Shown here: piece after piece, positions 17,326 through 26,530 of the stretch
Layout of the letters: each line of letters begins with the position of its first letter
How positions within the stretch are numbered: position 1 is the stretch's first letter
NCBI GenBank assembly: GCA_018066065.1
Contig: JAGHSC010000173.1
Coordinates: 1 to 46,147, forward strand
DNA: 46,147 nt
Direction: 5' to 3'
Source of the DNA: Candidatus Cryptobacteroides faecihippi
Lineage (GTDB): Bacteria > Bacteroidota > Bacteroidia > Bacteroidales > UBA932
The notes under the pieces: model-generated
What the model was told of the DNA's origin: nothing
Databases searched by the model: none
What the model saw: the letters and a program-made list of their open reading frames with translations, nothing else
Program-made: the position numbers and the translations under genes

Positions 17326-19203
17326 ATGAAAAAGATCTTTATCGCAATAATTGCAATCTCAGCTGCGTTCCTCACTTCCTGCAAGGAGGAATTCCTCGTG
17401 GAGCATCCTGTCGACGAAATGTATGCCGACAATCTCCTCGTCAACTACACCGGTTTCTACAGCATGATCTCCGCACAGCGCGGACTCATGAGAAACGAAC
17501 ACGTCAGGCCTACGAATGATTCGGGCTCGAGCTCGTCGTCACTCACTCCTCAGTCTGCGTTCAATGCCGGCTGTGACCTTTACTTCGGTAACCAGCGTTC
17601 CGAGGACGGCCGCTGGTACAACTGGCCTAACTACCTCAAGCTCGATGTCGAAGGATCGTTCATCAACAGAATGTTCCGCAACCTCTACACGATCATCAAT
17701 GTCTCCAACATGATCATCAACCGTGCCGAGAACAATGCAGACATCGACTGGGAGGGTGGCAGTCCTGAGGCCGACGAGGCTCGCAAGACCTCGATCATCG
17801 CACAGGCCAAGTTCTTCCGGGCCTATGCCTACAGGCATCTTTCCTACGAATGGGGCGACGTTCCGCTCAGCCTTGAGGAGATCACTGGTTCAAACTATCG
17901 TACTGACTGGAACCGTGCTCCTCTCTCAAAGGTCCGCGAAGCCATCATCGAAGACCTCGAGTACTGCGTCGAGCATCTCGACTGGAGGACCGACGGCAAC
18001 AACACCAAGCCTAACAAGGCGATTGCCGCAACCTATCTCGGTGAGATGTACCTTGCCACCAAGCAGAATGACAAGGCTGTCGCCATCCTCAAGAGAGTCT
18101 GCGAGGAGTCTCCTTACTCCCTCATGACCCAGCGTTTCGGTGTCAATGCCCAGAATGATGGAAACTGCTTCATCGACATGTTCCGAAGCCCTCTTTACAC
18201 AGAAGGCAACATGGAGGTTCTCTACTCTTTCCTCAACGCCGAGCCTGAGACCTATCCTTATGGCTCTACTGAGTCCAGCCGCGCCCGCGCAATGTGGAAG
18301 AACTACCACTACAACCTCAGCGTGGTCCCTGCAACGCTCTGCGCCGGCTACACCACCAACGCCCAGATCTTCTATGCCCTCAACGGTGGCTACGGCAACG
18401 GCCGTATCACGCCTACCGTCGGCTGCCTCAAGCTCTATGACTATGACGGCCAGATGGAGAAGGACATCAGATATGATGAATATTCAATGACGCGCCGTCT
18501 CTACTACTATGATGTCAATGGCAAGAAGTATGAGATCCTTAACCAGGACGGCTCAAAGCCTATCCAGCTTGTGACCACCACGGCGATGTTCAGCAATGCG
18601 GAGGGAACCGTGAAGAACTACTTCCTCCCATCCACCACCAAGTATGACTATGTCCACTCCAACATCGAGAGGGCAGATGCATCAGGTGACTTCCAGAACA
18701 TTGTCTACATGCGTCTCGCAGAGTCTTATCTTCTCTACGCCGAGGCTCTCTTCAGGTCAGGAAAGCCTGCTGATGCAGCGACCTGGATCAACAAGATCCG
18801 CACCCGTGCCGGTGTCACCACCGTCCCTGCAAGCGCAATCACACTTGACTTCATCCTCGACGAGAGGGCACGCGAGCTTCTCTGCGAAGGCCAGCGCCGT
18901 CACACTCTCATCCGTTTCAGCCAGCTGAACGATGAATGCAACGGTGATGTACGAGCACTCGACAACTTCTTCAAGAGAAGAACCCGCGAGCTCAATGAGG
19001 TCTGCGGCCAGGTTGAGGGCGAGGTGAAAATCGCCAACTACTCTTCCGGCTCTAGCATGAGTGCTTCCACGAAGGTCGACAAGCCTGTGACTTGTGTCAG
19101 CCATGGCTTCGATGTCTATGAGACTCCGGTCCTCCTTCCTATCCCTAAGACAATCATCGACTCCAACACTTCCAGCGTGATGGAGCAGAACCCTGGATTC
19201 TAG
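17326..19203 (+). CDS. susD: SusD-like surface substrate-binding lipoprotein
   Basis: A 625-residue lipoprotein with lipobox FLTSC (Cys19) followed by KEEFL, typical of SusD proteins. TPR-like helices include IIAQAKFFRAYAYRHLSYEWGDVPL and KAIAATYLGEMYLATKQNDKAV. The C-terminal part has VYMRLAESYLLYAEALFRSG and ILDERARELLCEGQRRHTLIRF, both hallmark SusD segments. It caps the SusC barrel at the cell surface and binds the ligand. It lies 18 bases after susC and 12 bases before the DcuC-type carrier gene, so cotranscription is very likely. Its ligand cannot be inferred from the sequence itself. Confidence 0.96.
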   Translation: MKKIFIAIIAISAAFLTSCKEEFLVEHPVDEMYADNLLVNYTGFYSMISAQRGLMRNEHVRPTNDSGSSSSSLTPQSAFNAGCDLYFGNQRSEDGRWYNWPNYLKLDVEGSFINRMFRNLYTIINVSNMIINRAENNADIDWEGGSPEADEARKTSIIAQAKFFRAYAYRHLSYEWGDVPLSLEEITGSNYRTDWNRAPLSKVREAIIEDLEYCVEHLDWRTDGNNTKPNKAIAATYLGEMYLATKQNDKAVAILKRVCEESPYSLMTQRFGVNAQNDGNCFIDMFRSPLYTEGNMEVLYSFLNAEPETYPYGSTESSRARAMWKNYHYNLSVVPATLCAGYTTNAQIFYALNGGYGNGRITPTVGCLKLYDYDGQMEKDIRYDEYSMTRRLYYYDVNGKKYEILNQDGSKPIQLVTTTAMFSNAEGTVKNYFLPSTTKYDYVHSNIERADASGDFQNIVYMRLAESYLLYAEALFRSGKPADAATWINKIRTRAGVTTVPASAITLDFILDERARELLCEGQRRHTLIRFSQLNDECNGDVRALDNFFKRRTRELNEVCGQVEGEVKIANYSSGSSMSASTKVDKPVTCVSHGFDVYETPVLLPIPKTIIDSNTSSVMEQNPGF

Positions 19204-19215
19204 TAACTTGCAATC

Positions 19216-20592
19216 ATGATGATACTGGTCGAAACATTGCTCTGCATCCTTTTCATCGGCATCGCCGCCACGATGCTGTTCAAGAACGTGAACGCACCAA
19301 CCGTGCTTCTTGTCCTTGGACTGCTCATGGTCGGTGTGTCGGCATTGCTTGGAATCACTCCTGTCAATGTCGCCAATCCGACGGGATCAGCATTCTTCGA
19401 CCTGTTCAAGACAGCTGAGGAAAGATTCCTTACTTCCATCGCCAAGCTGGGATTCATGATCATGACGATCGGAGGCTACGTCTCCCTGATGAACAGGATA
19501 AAGGCCACGGATGCGATGGTCTACATCGCTACCCGTCCTCTATCCTTCTTCAAGGGACGTCCGTACCTTATCTCCGTCATCGTCATCCCTCTGGGAATGA
19601 TCATCTACCTCACCATCCCTTCGGCTTCCGGGCTTGGACTTCTCCTTGTGTCCACAGTCTATCCTATCCTTGTCGGTCTGGGTGTCAGCAAGGCCACGGC
19701 ACTGTCCGTGATCTCAGCCGCCACCATCTTCGACATGGGTCCGGGCTCTGCGAACACGCTCAGGGCATCCGAGATCGCCGGGGTCGACAGCGTTGGATAC
19801 TTCATCGGTGAGCAGCTTCCTCTCATCATCCCGACAACCATCGTCGTGATGGTGGCCTACTATTTCTGCAACAGATACTTCGACCGCAAGGACCTTGCAG
19901 CCGGCAAGCAGATCTATGCGGAGGGAAATGTCAATGGCAGGCCGGATGTACCGCTTTTCTACGCGGTATTCCCGATCCTCCCGCTTTTCCTCCTCATCAT
20001 CTTCTCTCCTTACGTCGGGATCTTCGACACCCGCATCACAACTGCGCTTGCCATGATCATCTGCATGATCGTCGTCCTTTTCTGTGTCCTCATCATGAAG
20101 AGGGATGTAAAGGACAGCTTCGGCCTTGTCAAGAGTTTCTGGGACGGAATGGGAAGCACATTCTCATCGGTGGTGACTCTCATCGTCACTGCCGAGATCT
20201 TCGCCATCGGACTGACAAGCCTGAAGTTCATAGATCTTCTGGTGAACGGAACCTCATCCGTAGGATTCGGAGCGATTGCCATCACTGCCCTCATCACGCT
20301 GACAGTATTCTTCTCGGCAACCATGATGGGAAGCGGCAACGCAGCCTTCTTCTCCTTCGGACCGATGGTCCCGGGCATCGCGCAGATGATGGGAGCGACA
20401 ACGCTCCAGATGCTTGTCCCTATCCAGCTCTGTGCGGGAATGGGACGCGCCACATCTCCGATCGCTGCAGTCAACGTGGCAATCAGCGGAAGCGTCGGTG
20501 TCTCTCCGATGGAAGTTGCAAGGCGTAACATGATCCCTATGATCATCGGAGCCATCTTCCTCACTGTCACAAGTTTCATCATGAATTGGTAA
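19216..20592 (+). CDS. dcuC: DcuC-type C4-dicarboxylate carrier
   Basis: A 458-residue inner-membrane protein with about twelve hydrophobic segments. It matches the anaerobic C4-dicarboxylate carrier family: an N-terminal membrane pair, the loop GYVSLMNRIKATDAMVYIATRPL, the conserved FDMGPGSANTLRAS and the C-terminal GMGRATSPIAAVNVAISG. DcuC proteins move succinate, fumarate, malate or aspartate, often exporting succinate during anaerobic growth. The gene is placed between susD and a lipoprotein gene, with gaps of 12 and 16 bases, where a SusE/F-like gene would usually be. This suggests that the imported cargo yields C4 acids such as aspartate, or that its use is tied to succinate export. Confidence 0.88.
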   Translation: MMILVETLLCILFIGIAATMLFKNVNAPTVLLVLGLLMVGVSALLGITPVNVANPTGSAFFDLFKTAEERFLTSIAKLGFMIMTIGGYVSLMNRIKATDAMVYIATRPLSFFKGRPYLISVIVIPLGMIIYLTIPSASGLGLLLVSTVYPILVGLGVSKATALSVISAATIFDMGPGSANTLRASEIAGVDSVGYFIGEQLPLIIPTTIVVMVAYYFCNRYFDRKDLAAGKQIYAEGNVNGRPDVPLFYAVFPILPLFLLIIFSPYVGIFDTRITTALAMIICMIVVLFCVLIMKRDVKDSFGLVKSFWDGMGSTFSSVVTLIVTAEIFAIGLTSLKFIDLLVNGTSSVGFGAIAITALITLTVFFSATMMGSGNAAFFSFGPMVPGIAQMMGATTLQMLVPIQLCAGMGRATSPIAAVNVAISGSVGVSPMEVARRNMIPMIIGAIFLTVTSFIMNW

Positions 20593-20608
20593 ATAAAGGA
20601 AACATATA

Positions 20609-23536
20609 ATGAAAAGATCATCCAACAAAGCGTTTATCCTTGCATCCATGGCCATGGGTGCCTTCTGGAGCTGCAAGGACGAAAGTGGTCTCTATGAAGA
20701 GATCGACCCTGATGCTCTGAGAGTCGCCAACATCTTCCAGCTCAAGAACATGAGCACGGAGAACTGCAAGTACAAGGTGACGCTCTCCGCCACTGTCGTG
20801 AGCGGTGGTGACAACTTTGCTGCCGGCACCTGTGCCATCGAAGATGGTACCGAGGCTCAGCAGGGTATCCTTGTCGTGGCCGACGAGGCATCCAAGTTCT
20901 CCTTCGGCGAGAAGGTCAACATCTATCTTGACGGAACAACCGTCAAGAAGAACGGTGGCCTCATCACGATGACTGTCCCTGCAGGCCAGATGACATCTGC
21001 CGGTGCTTCCTCCCAGGCAGCTGAGGCAGTGCAGATCACTCCTGCCCTTCTTGCAGGTGGAAACTATCAGTCCATGTACGTCTCTCTCGAGGGATGGCAG
21101 GTCGTTGAAGAGGATCTCGAGAAGACCTGGGGCGAAGGCATCAGGATCGAAACGAAGGAAAAGGACACCGTCTGTGTACATGTTCTTTCAAGTGCCTCGT
21201 TCGCTTCTCACAAGCCGTTTTCCGGAAGTGGAAAGATCTCCGGTGTCGTCAGCCATGACGGTGACGGATATGTCATCATGCCACAGGCTGAAGATGATGT
21301 CGAGTTCACTGATCCACGCTTCATCGTTACTGCACCTAACCGTGCATTCCATGTCTGGGCCGAGGGTGCTTCCCTCAAGGCATTCGTCTCTGAAGTCTCA
21401 TCAAATGAGATGGAAGGCGCTGTCCAGCTCCAGGGTGCTGCGAACTGCTTTGTCGTCAATGCTCCTGGTACTTACTGCTTCGATGCAAAGGCTGCTGACG
21501 GCAACTATCCGGCAGGGATCGAGGAAGGAACCAAGATCTACTTCAAAGTCAAGGCTGTCGGTGGCAACACCGTGGTCTGCTACGTAAGCCCTGAGGATGG
21601 AACTACAGTCCTCTGGACATGGCACATCTGGGCTGCAAGCGCTTCTCTTGAAGAGATGAGCATTACCCGCAAGGCGGCTGCGGCCGACGACGGTGTCACC
21701 AGGTCTGTAGTCATGCTCGACCGACTCCTCGGTGCAACTTCAACCACTCCTGGTGAACTCGGTACCTATGGCCTTGTCTACCAGTGGGGCAGAAAGGATG
21801 CAATCATCGGTGCCGGCATCCGAGGTTCATGGAGTTCTTCAGGAGACAGTGAGATCCCTACCGGAAGCGACAAGTGGGTAGAGAATATGTTTGATGGTAC
21901 TGCAATCAGCACGGCAAACAATGACCTCTTCCCTGATTTCGGCTACAAGTTCGGAACAGACCTCGGCGAGGCAACCCAGAACCATCTTGCAGGTGCACAG
22001 TTCGCTACCACCTACATCGGCAACAGCAGTTCAAGCTCGATCGTGGGCTATCCATCCTACAATGACACCAAGTGGGCAGCAGTTGCCAACCCATGTCCTG
22101 CAGGCTATCATGTCCCTACCCCTGACGAGGCCAAGGCTATCCTTGGTGTGACCGCCAGCTACACTGGTGAGGAGTACACCTTCCACGCCGATGGAACAAC
22201 CCCAGGCATGGACAAGGAGAAGGATCTCGGTACCAAGCTCAAGGGCCTTGACGTCTGGTTCCCTAACTGCGGTAACCGCGCCCGCAACAGTGCCCGCTAC
22301 CTCAACCTCGGAAGCCGTCACTACTCATGGATCGATGAGATAAGCGGCAACAACGGCAGGTGCTTCTCCATCCAGAGCAACGGTACCACTACCACCGTCA
22401 ACCCTGCGAACTCATTCAACCGTGGTAACGCCACCAGCGTACGCTGCGTCAAGGATGATTCCTACATCGAGGGAGCCGCTTCTGACAATGGCGCCATTGT
22501 CTGGTCGGATGCATCTTCGCTCACAGCCAACATCTCAAAGGCATCCACGGTCGCAATGTCAGGTGCAACCGCTCTTGACGGCCCTGCAAACTGCTACGTG
22601 ATCAAGACTGCCGGGAAGTACAGCTTCGATGCAAAGGATGCTGCAGGAAACTATCCTGCAGGCATCCCTGAAGGTACAAAGATGTACATCAACGTCACCA
22701 GTGCCACCCCTGGCAATGCTGTCGTCGGCTACTGCGACCCTGACACGAAGGCCCTCCTCTGGACCTGGCACATCTGGATCGCCGGCGCTTCTGCATCGGA
22801 GATGGAGGTCGCAAAGAATGGTGTCACGATGCTTGACCGTCTTCTTGGTGCCACCTCAGTCACCCCTGGTTCTGTCGGAGCCATCGGACTTTACTACCAG
22901 TGGGGCCGCAAGGACCCTCTTGCCGGCGTCAACACCACCGGCGTGGGCGATGACACCGAGGACATGAAGCTTGACTATGTCGATGGCGCCAAGGGATTCC
23001 CGGGCGCTGCAACCAACAAGGGTACCGTCAACACCGAGGTGACCACCGCCTGGGCAGGTGCCGAGTTCTCAGGCAAGACCCATCAGGATGCAGCTGCTCT
23101 CCCTACAACCTATCTCACAGGCTACACCTTTGCAGATGCCCTCTATCCAGAGGCAGTCATGTGGGATGCAGCAGCCGACCCATGTCCTGCCGGCTATGCC
23201 GTTCCAAGCAGGGATCAGTCTGCCGGATTCTTCGGAGCAGGTGCCGACATCTTTGCCAACATGTACAACGCTGACGGCACAACTGCCGGAATGGATGTCA
23301 CAACCAACTTCGGATGTACGCTCAGCGGCTACGGCATCTGGTTCCCTAACAACGGTAACCGTGCCCGTGCCGAAGGCCGTGCAGTCAGCCTCGGACGCCG
23401 TCATTTCTCATGGGACAATGAGCGCAATGGCAACAATGGCTACATCATCCGCCTCGCAAGGGCCCAGGGTGACAACAACACTGCAGCAACCTTCGCCAAG
23501 GGAAATGCCACCGGCGTCCGCTGCGTGAAGAAATAA
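20609..23536 (+). CDS. Surface lipoprotein with DUF5689-like region and two FISUMP domains
   Basis: A 975-residue lipoprotein with the lipobox-like AFWSC (Cys22). Residues about 33-240 resemble the DUF5689/OB-fold region of Bacteroidota lipoproteins (KVTLSATVVSGGDNF, VNIYLDGTTVKKNGG, SGKISGVVSHDGDGYVIMP). Two FISUMP (Fibrobacter succinogenes major paralogous) domains follow, at about 276-615 and 658-975. Each has the series [GP]ANC[FY]V, WTWHIW, MLDRLLGATS, YQWGRKD, PCPAGY-x-VP and ATxVRCVK. The gene occupies the SusE/F position, so it probably binds the same ligand as SusD at the cell surface. No catalytic motif is visible. The carrier gene ends 16 bases upstream and a hydrolase starts 20 bases downstream. 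Confidence 0.85.
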   Translation: MKRSSNKAFILASMAMGAFWSCKDESGLYEEIDPDALRVANIFQLKNMSTENCKYKVTLSATVVSGGDNFAAGTCAIEDGTEAQQGILVVADEASKFSFGEKVNIYLDGTTVKKNGGLITMTVPAGQMTSAGASSQAAEAVQITPALLAGGNYQSMYVSLEGWQVVEEDLEKTWGEGIRIETKEKDTVCVHVLSSASFASHKPFSGSGKISGVVSHDGDGYVIMPQAEDDVEFTDPRFIVTAPNRAFHVWAEGASLKAFVSEVSSNEMEGAVQLQGAANCFVVNAPGTYCFDAKAADGNYPAGIEEGTKIYFKVKAVGGNTVVCYVSPEDGTTVLWTWHIWAASASLEEMSITRKAAAADDGVTRSVVMLDRLLGATSTTPGELGTYGLVYQWGRKDAIIGAGIRGSWSSSGDSEIPTGSDKWVENMFDGTAISTANNDLFPDFGYKFGTDLGEATQNHLAGAQFATTYIGNSSSSSIVGYPSYNDTKWAAVANPCPAGYHVPTPDEAKAILGVTASYTGEEYTFHADGTTPGMDKEKDLGTKLKGLDVWFPNCGNRARNSARYLNLGSRHYSWIDEISGNNGRCFSIQSNGTTTTVNPANSFNRGNATSVRCVKDDSYIEGAASDNGAIVWSDASSLTANISKASTVAMSGATALDGPANCYVIKTAGKYSFDAKDAAGNYPAGIPEGTKMYINVTSATPGNAVVGYCDPDTKALLWTWHIWIAGASASEMEVAKNGVTMLDRLLGATSVTPGSVGAIGLYYQWGRKDPLAGVNTTGVGDDTEDMKLDYVDGAKGFPGAATNKGTVNTEVTTAWAGAEFSGKTHQDAAALPTTYLTGYTFADALYPEAVMWDAAADPCPAGYAVPSRDQSAGFFGAGADIFANMYNADGTTAGMDVTTNFGCTLSGYGIWFPNNGNRARAEGRAVSLGRRHFSWDNERNGNNGYIIRLARAQGDNNTAATFAKGNATGVRCVKK
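21434..22455 (+). repeat. FISUMP domain copy 1 (internal duplication)
   Basis: First of two homologous coding segments within the lipoprotein gene, about 340 codons. Shared landmarks with copy 2 include FDAKxADGNYPAGIxEGTK, LWTWHIW, MLDRLLGATS, YQWGRKD and NPCPAGY. Copy 1 carries an extra stretch between the WTWHIW and MLDRLL motifs. Confidence 0.8.
22580..23533 (+). repeat. FISUMP domain copy 2 (internal duplication)
   Basis: Second homologous segment, about 318 codons, ending at the stop codon of the lipoprotein gene. It keeps every landmark of copy 1 but differs strongly in the loop between YQWGRKD and PCPAGY, which suggests different ligand contacts in the two copies. Confidence 0.8.
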
Positions 23537-23556
23537 TCTGAAAACACTTCTTTGAA

Positions 23557-25422
23557 ATGAATTGGAGAATATTCATTCCTCTGGCTCTTACGGTTTCGTC
23601 GCTCCTTCTTGCCTCATGCAATGGCAAGGAGGAGGGCGGCAGCCTGGATTCAGTCGTGGTCACCGTGACCGATGGTGCAAACCGTTCTGGGAAATGGACA
23701 TCGTCCAGCGATGTCGCTGCCATTGTCCAGAAGGCAGGCAAGACTGCTTCGACGGTAGTCAAGTTCAATGTGAAGGATGCCCAGTCGGGAGTCCTTCACG
23801 CAACGCTTCCAGACATGGAACGCGCCGAGTACCGGATGACAGTCTATTCTCCGTCATTGCTTTCATTACCTTCCGACCAGGATCAGTCGACTTCTGAAAT
23901 CCTGGTCGGCAAGGGTACATTCACACCGAAGGGCAAGTCTGCCGATGTAAGGATGGACATCCCTTCAATCTGCGCAAGGGTAGTTGTCAATGTCCGTTCA
24001 GAGTCCACTGACTATTCAGGATGGAACCTCGAGAACGCGACGTTGACAGGACCTTCTGCAATTGCCGGCAAGGTCTCCATCGATGGGGATGCGCCGAAGG
24101 TTGTCTCTGACGAGTCCAATTCTGTCTTCTTTGACATCGAAACTCCGACTGCGCTCAGGACAAAGGCGCAGACCGTCACATTCAAGATCCTCCCTTCCTT
24201 GATGAAGGGAAATGCTGCTTCCCTGAAATACACTCTGGAAAAGGAAGGAAGCCGTGTCGAGATCACTCACGCCCTGTCTTTCCCTGAAAACTCCGTCGCG
24301 GACGGGTCGGTCACCATCAACGAGACGATTCCGGCCGAGATTTCCGGAGACTGGTCTGCCCAGGGCGCAGGCGTAAAGTACACGAGTGTCTTCCCTGGAA
24401 AGGACTGGGAGACGACGAAGCCTGAGAGCAGGGGCTACAGCTCCGCCAAGCTTGAGGTCTTCCGCAAGCAGCTCGCCAGCGGCTTCAAGACCACCAGCCT
24501 CATGATCGCTGTCGGCGGCAAGGTGATCTTCTCCTATGGAGATGTCACCGAGAATGTCCGCATCGCCTCCTGCAGGAAGAGCCTTCTCTCCACTCTTTAC
24601 GGAAAGTATGTCGAGAACGGTACAATCGACCTGAATCTGACCCTCAGGGATCTTGGGATCGACGAGGCAGAAGACAGCTGGGGTGGAGTCGAGCTGAACT
24701 GGGACGGAGGGAAACTTCTTGAGAGCGAGAAGGATGCAACCATCCTTGACCTGATCACAGCAAGGTCAGGATGCTTCCACAAGCCGGCCAACAGCGGTGA
24801 TGACCATGATTCGATGAAGGCATCCGACAGAGGCAAGTACAAGCATGGAGAGTACTTCCTCTACAACAACTGGGACTTCAACTGTGCCGGAGGTGTCTTT
24901 GAGATGCTTACTGGCCAGAACATCTATGCCGCATTCAAGGAAGACATCGCCGACCCATGCGGCTGGCAGGACTTCTCACTCTCCAACCAGAAGAAGACGG
25001 AAGAGTACAAGGGCGCATCCCAGTTCCCTGCCTACCACTTCTGGATCTCCACCCGTGACATGCTCCGAATGGCCCTCCTCATGATGAACAAGGGCAACTG
25101 GGACGGCAAGCAGGTCGTCAGCAAGGAATGGGCTGAGAGAATCACCAGCATCTACACTCCGCGTGCTCAGATGCACCCGTCCTCAAGGCTCACCAAGCAG
25201 TTCGACTATGGCTACCTCTGGTGGCTTTTCTGCAAGGAATATTCAGGCTACGACCCTGACATCTTCGAGGGAGGCTTCACCGCCACCGGTTCAGGCGGAC
25301 AGTACATCACCGTCCTGCCTAAGCTCGACATGGTCCTTGCCCACAAGGACAACACATTCTCAACCAACGACAAGGAAACTCTGCTGCGCATCGTCAGGCT
25401 TGTTGCAGCATGCAAGGAATAG
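23557..25422 (+). CDS. Serine hydrolase lipoprotein, beta-lactamase/DD-peptidase fold
   Basis: A 621-residue lipoprotein (lipobox LLASC, Cys21). Residues about 30-265 form a beta-rich region that loosely recalls fimbrillin-like surface modules. Residues about 290-621 are a class C beta-lactamase/D-aminopeptidase-type domain. The SxxK motif is Ser338-Cys-Arg-Lys341 (IASCRKSLLS), the YxN motif is Tyr436-Asn-Asn438, and the C-terminal motif is GSGGQY in place of HxG/KTG. Relatives act on D-Ala esters, D-amino-acid peptides or lactones rather than on antibiotics. It lies 20 bases after the FISUMP gene and 4 bases before iadA. A paralogue on the opposite strand faces it across iadA. Confidence 0.85.
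   Translation: MNWRIFIPLALTVSSLLLASCNGKEEGGSLDSVVVTVTDGANRSGKWTSSSDVAAIVQKAGKTASTVVKFNVKDAQSGVLHATLPDMERAEYRMTVYSPSLLSLPSDQDQSTSEILVGKGTFTPKGKSADVRMDIPSICARVVVNVRSESTDYSGWNLENATLTGPSAIAGKVSIDGDAPKVVSDESNSVFFDIETPTALRTKAQTVTFKILPSLMKGNAASLKYTLEKEGSRVEITHALSFPENSVADGSVTINETIPAEISGDWSAQGAGVKYTSVFPGKDWETTKPESRGYSSAKLEVFRKQLASGFKTTSLMIAVGGKVIFSYGDVTENVRIASCRKSLLSTLYGKYVENGTIDLNLTLRDLGIDEAEDSWGGVELNWDGGKLLESEKDATILDLITARSGCFHKPANSGDDHDSMKASDRGKYKHGEYFLYNNWDFNCAGGVFEMLTGQNIYAAFKEDIADPCGWQDFSLSNQKKTEEYKGASQFPAYHFWISTRDMLRMALLMMNKGNWDGKQVVSKEWAERITSIYTPRAQMHPSSRLTKQFDYGYLWWLFCKEYSGYDPDIFEGGFTATGSGGQYITVLPKLDMVLAHKDNTFSTNDKETLLRIVRLVAACKE
24858..24884 (+). repeat. Inverted repeat arm, pairs with 27069-27095
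   Basis: These 27 bases are identical in reverse complement to 27069-27095. They encode the YxN-motif region in both serine-hydrolase paralogues. Confidence 0.85.
25210..25238 (+). repeat. Inverted repeat arm, pairs with 26712-26740
   Basis: These 29 bases are identical in reverse complement to 26712-26740. They encode a shared stretch (GYLWWLFCK) near the C-termini of the two serine-hydrolase paralogues, and the arms flank iadA. Confidence 0.85.
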
Positions 25423-25426
25423 GTAC

Positions 25427-26530
25427 ATGATCACTCTCATCAAGAACGCGGACATCTACGCCCCGGAGCATCTTGGATGCAAGGACATCCTGATTGCAGG
25501 GGACAGGATCGAGAAGATAGCCGACCGGATTGAACCGGTCGGCATCGAATTCAAGACCATCGACGCGAAGGGCCGCAAGGTCACTCCTGGTTTCATCGAC
25601 AAGCATGTCCACGTGACAGGCGGAGGCGGAGAGTTCGGTTTCGAATCCTATGCCGATGCCCTTCATGCCGAAGATCTTCTCAAGGTTGGAACGACGACTG
25701 TCGTCGGACTCCTTGGGACCGATGGAGTGTTCAAGGAACTTACGACCCTGTACGCCAAGGTGAAGGAACTCGATGTCAAGATGACGGCGTGGATGCTTAC
25801 AGGATCCTATGCCTACCCGTCCAAGACCCTGACAGGAGGCGTGGACAGTGACATTGCCATGATCGACAAGGTCGTGGGCTGCAAGCTCGCACTCAGCGAC
25901 GACAGGGGATCTTTCCCGACCGACCTTGAGCTGATGAGGCTCCTGGCCGACTGCTGGCGCGGAGGCATGACCTGCGGCAAGAAGGGCATCCTCCACATGC
26001 ACATGGGAGTCCTCGGGACCGGGATCAGTCAGATCCTCGGCATCGTGAAGGCCAATCCGCGCCTTCTTCCGCATGTTTCCGTCACGCATTGCGCCAGGAA
26101 GGAGGAACTTTTCAAGCAGTGCTGTGAACTGGCCCGGATGGGTTCCGTCGTGGACATCACGACAGGAGGCTCGAAGTTCGTGGAACCTTTTGAGGCTGTC
26201 GCCCTTGCCCTTGCGGACGGCGTCAGCATCGACAACATAACGTTCTCCAGCGACGGTCGCGGCGGCATCCGCCACATAGACCCTGTGACCGGTGAGGAAA
26301 CCTATGGAACCGGCCCTGTGGACAGCAATCTCAGGGAGTTCCGCAACCTGGTCAACAACTCCGTGCTTCCGATCGAGGACGCTCTCAAGCTCCTGACCGT
26401 CAATGTGGCACGTGAGTATGGATTTAAAGGCAAAGGCCGCATCGCAGAGAACTGCGACGCGGACCTCATCATCTGGGACGACAATCTGTCGATCGGCAAT
26501 GTGATCGCCAGGGGAATCGTCCGTATCTAG
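25427..26530 (+). CDS. iadA: Isoaspartyl dipeptidase (beta-aspartyl-peptidase)
   Basis: A 367-residue amidohydrolase that cleaves beta-aspartyl (isoAsp-X) dipeptides to aspartate and an amino acid. All metal ligands known for the E. coli enzyme can be matched by spacing: His60 and His62 (KHVHV), the carboxylated Lys153 (GCKLALSD), His192 (HMHMG), His221 (VTHCAR) and Asp276 (SSDGRG). The substrate residues Glu69, Tyr128, Arg160 and Arg224 are also in place, so it should be active. No signal peptide; cytoplasmic. The frame is open far upstream inside the hydrolase gene, but the ATG at 25427, 4 bases after that gene's stop, starts the family's normal N-terminus. Its stop abuts the stop of the convergent paralogue with no gap. 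Confidence 0.95.
   Translation: MITLIKNADIYAPEHLGCKDILIAGDRIEKIADRIEPVGIEFKTIDAKGRKVTPGFIDKHVHVTGGGGEFGFESYADALHAEDLLKVGTTTVVGLLGTDGVFKELTTLYAKVKELDVKMTAWMLTGSYAYPSKTLTGGVDSDIAMIDKVVGCKLALSDDRGSFPTDLELMRLLADCWRGGMTCGKKGILHMHMGVLGTGISQILGIVKANPRLLPHVSVTHCARKEELFKQCCELARMGSVVDITTGGSKFVEPFEAVALALADGVSIDNITFSSDGRGGIRHIDPVTGEETYGTGPVDSNLREFRNLVNNSVLPIEDALKLLTVNVAREYGFKGKGRIAENCDADLIIWDDNLSIGNVIARGIVRI

Noticed and set aside
25394..26275. 293-codon minus-strand open frame opposite iadA
   Set aside because: The IadA reading on the plus strand has all metal ligands; the antisense frame has no motif.
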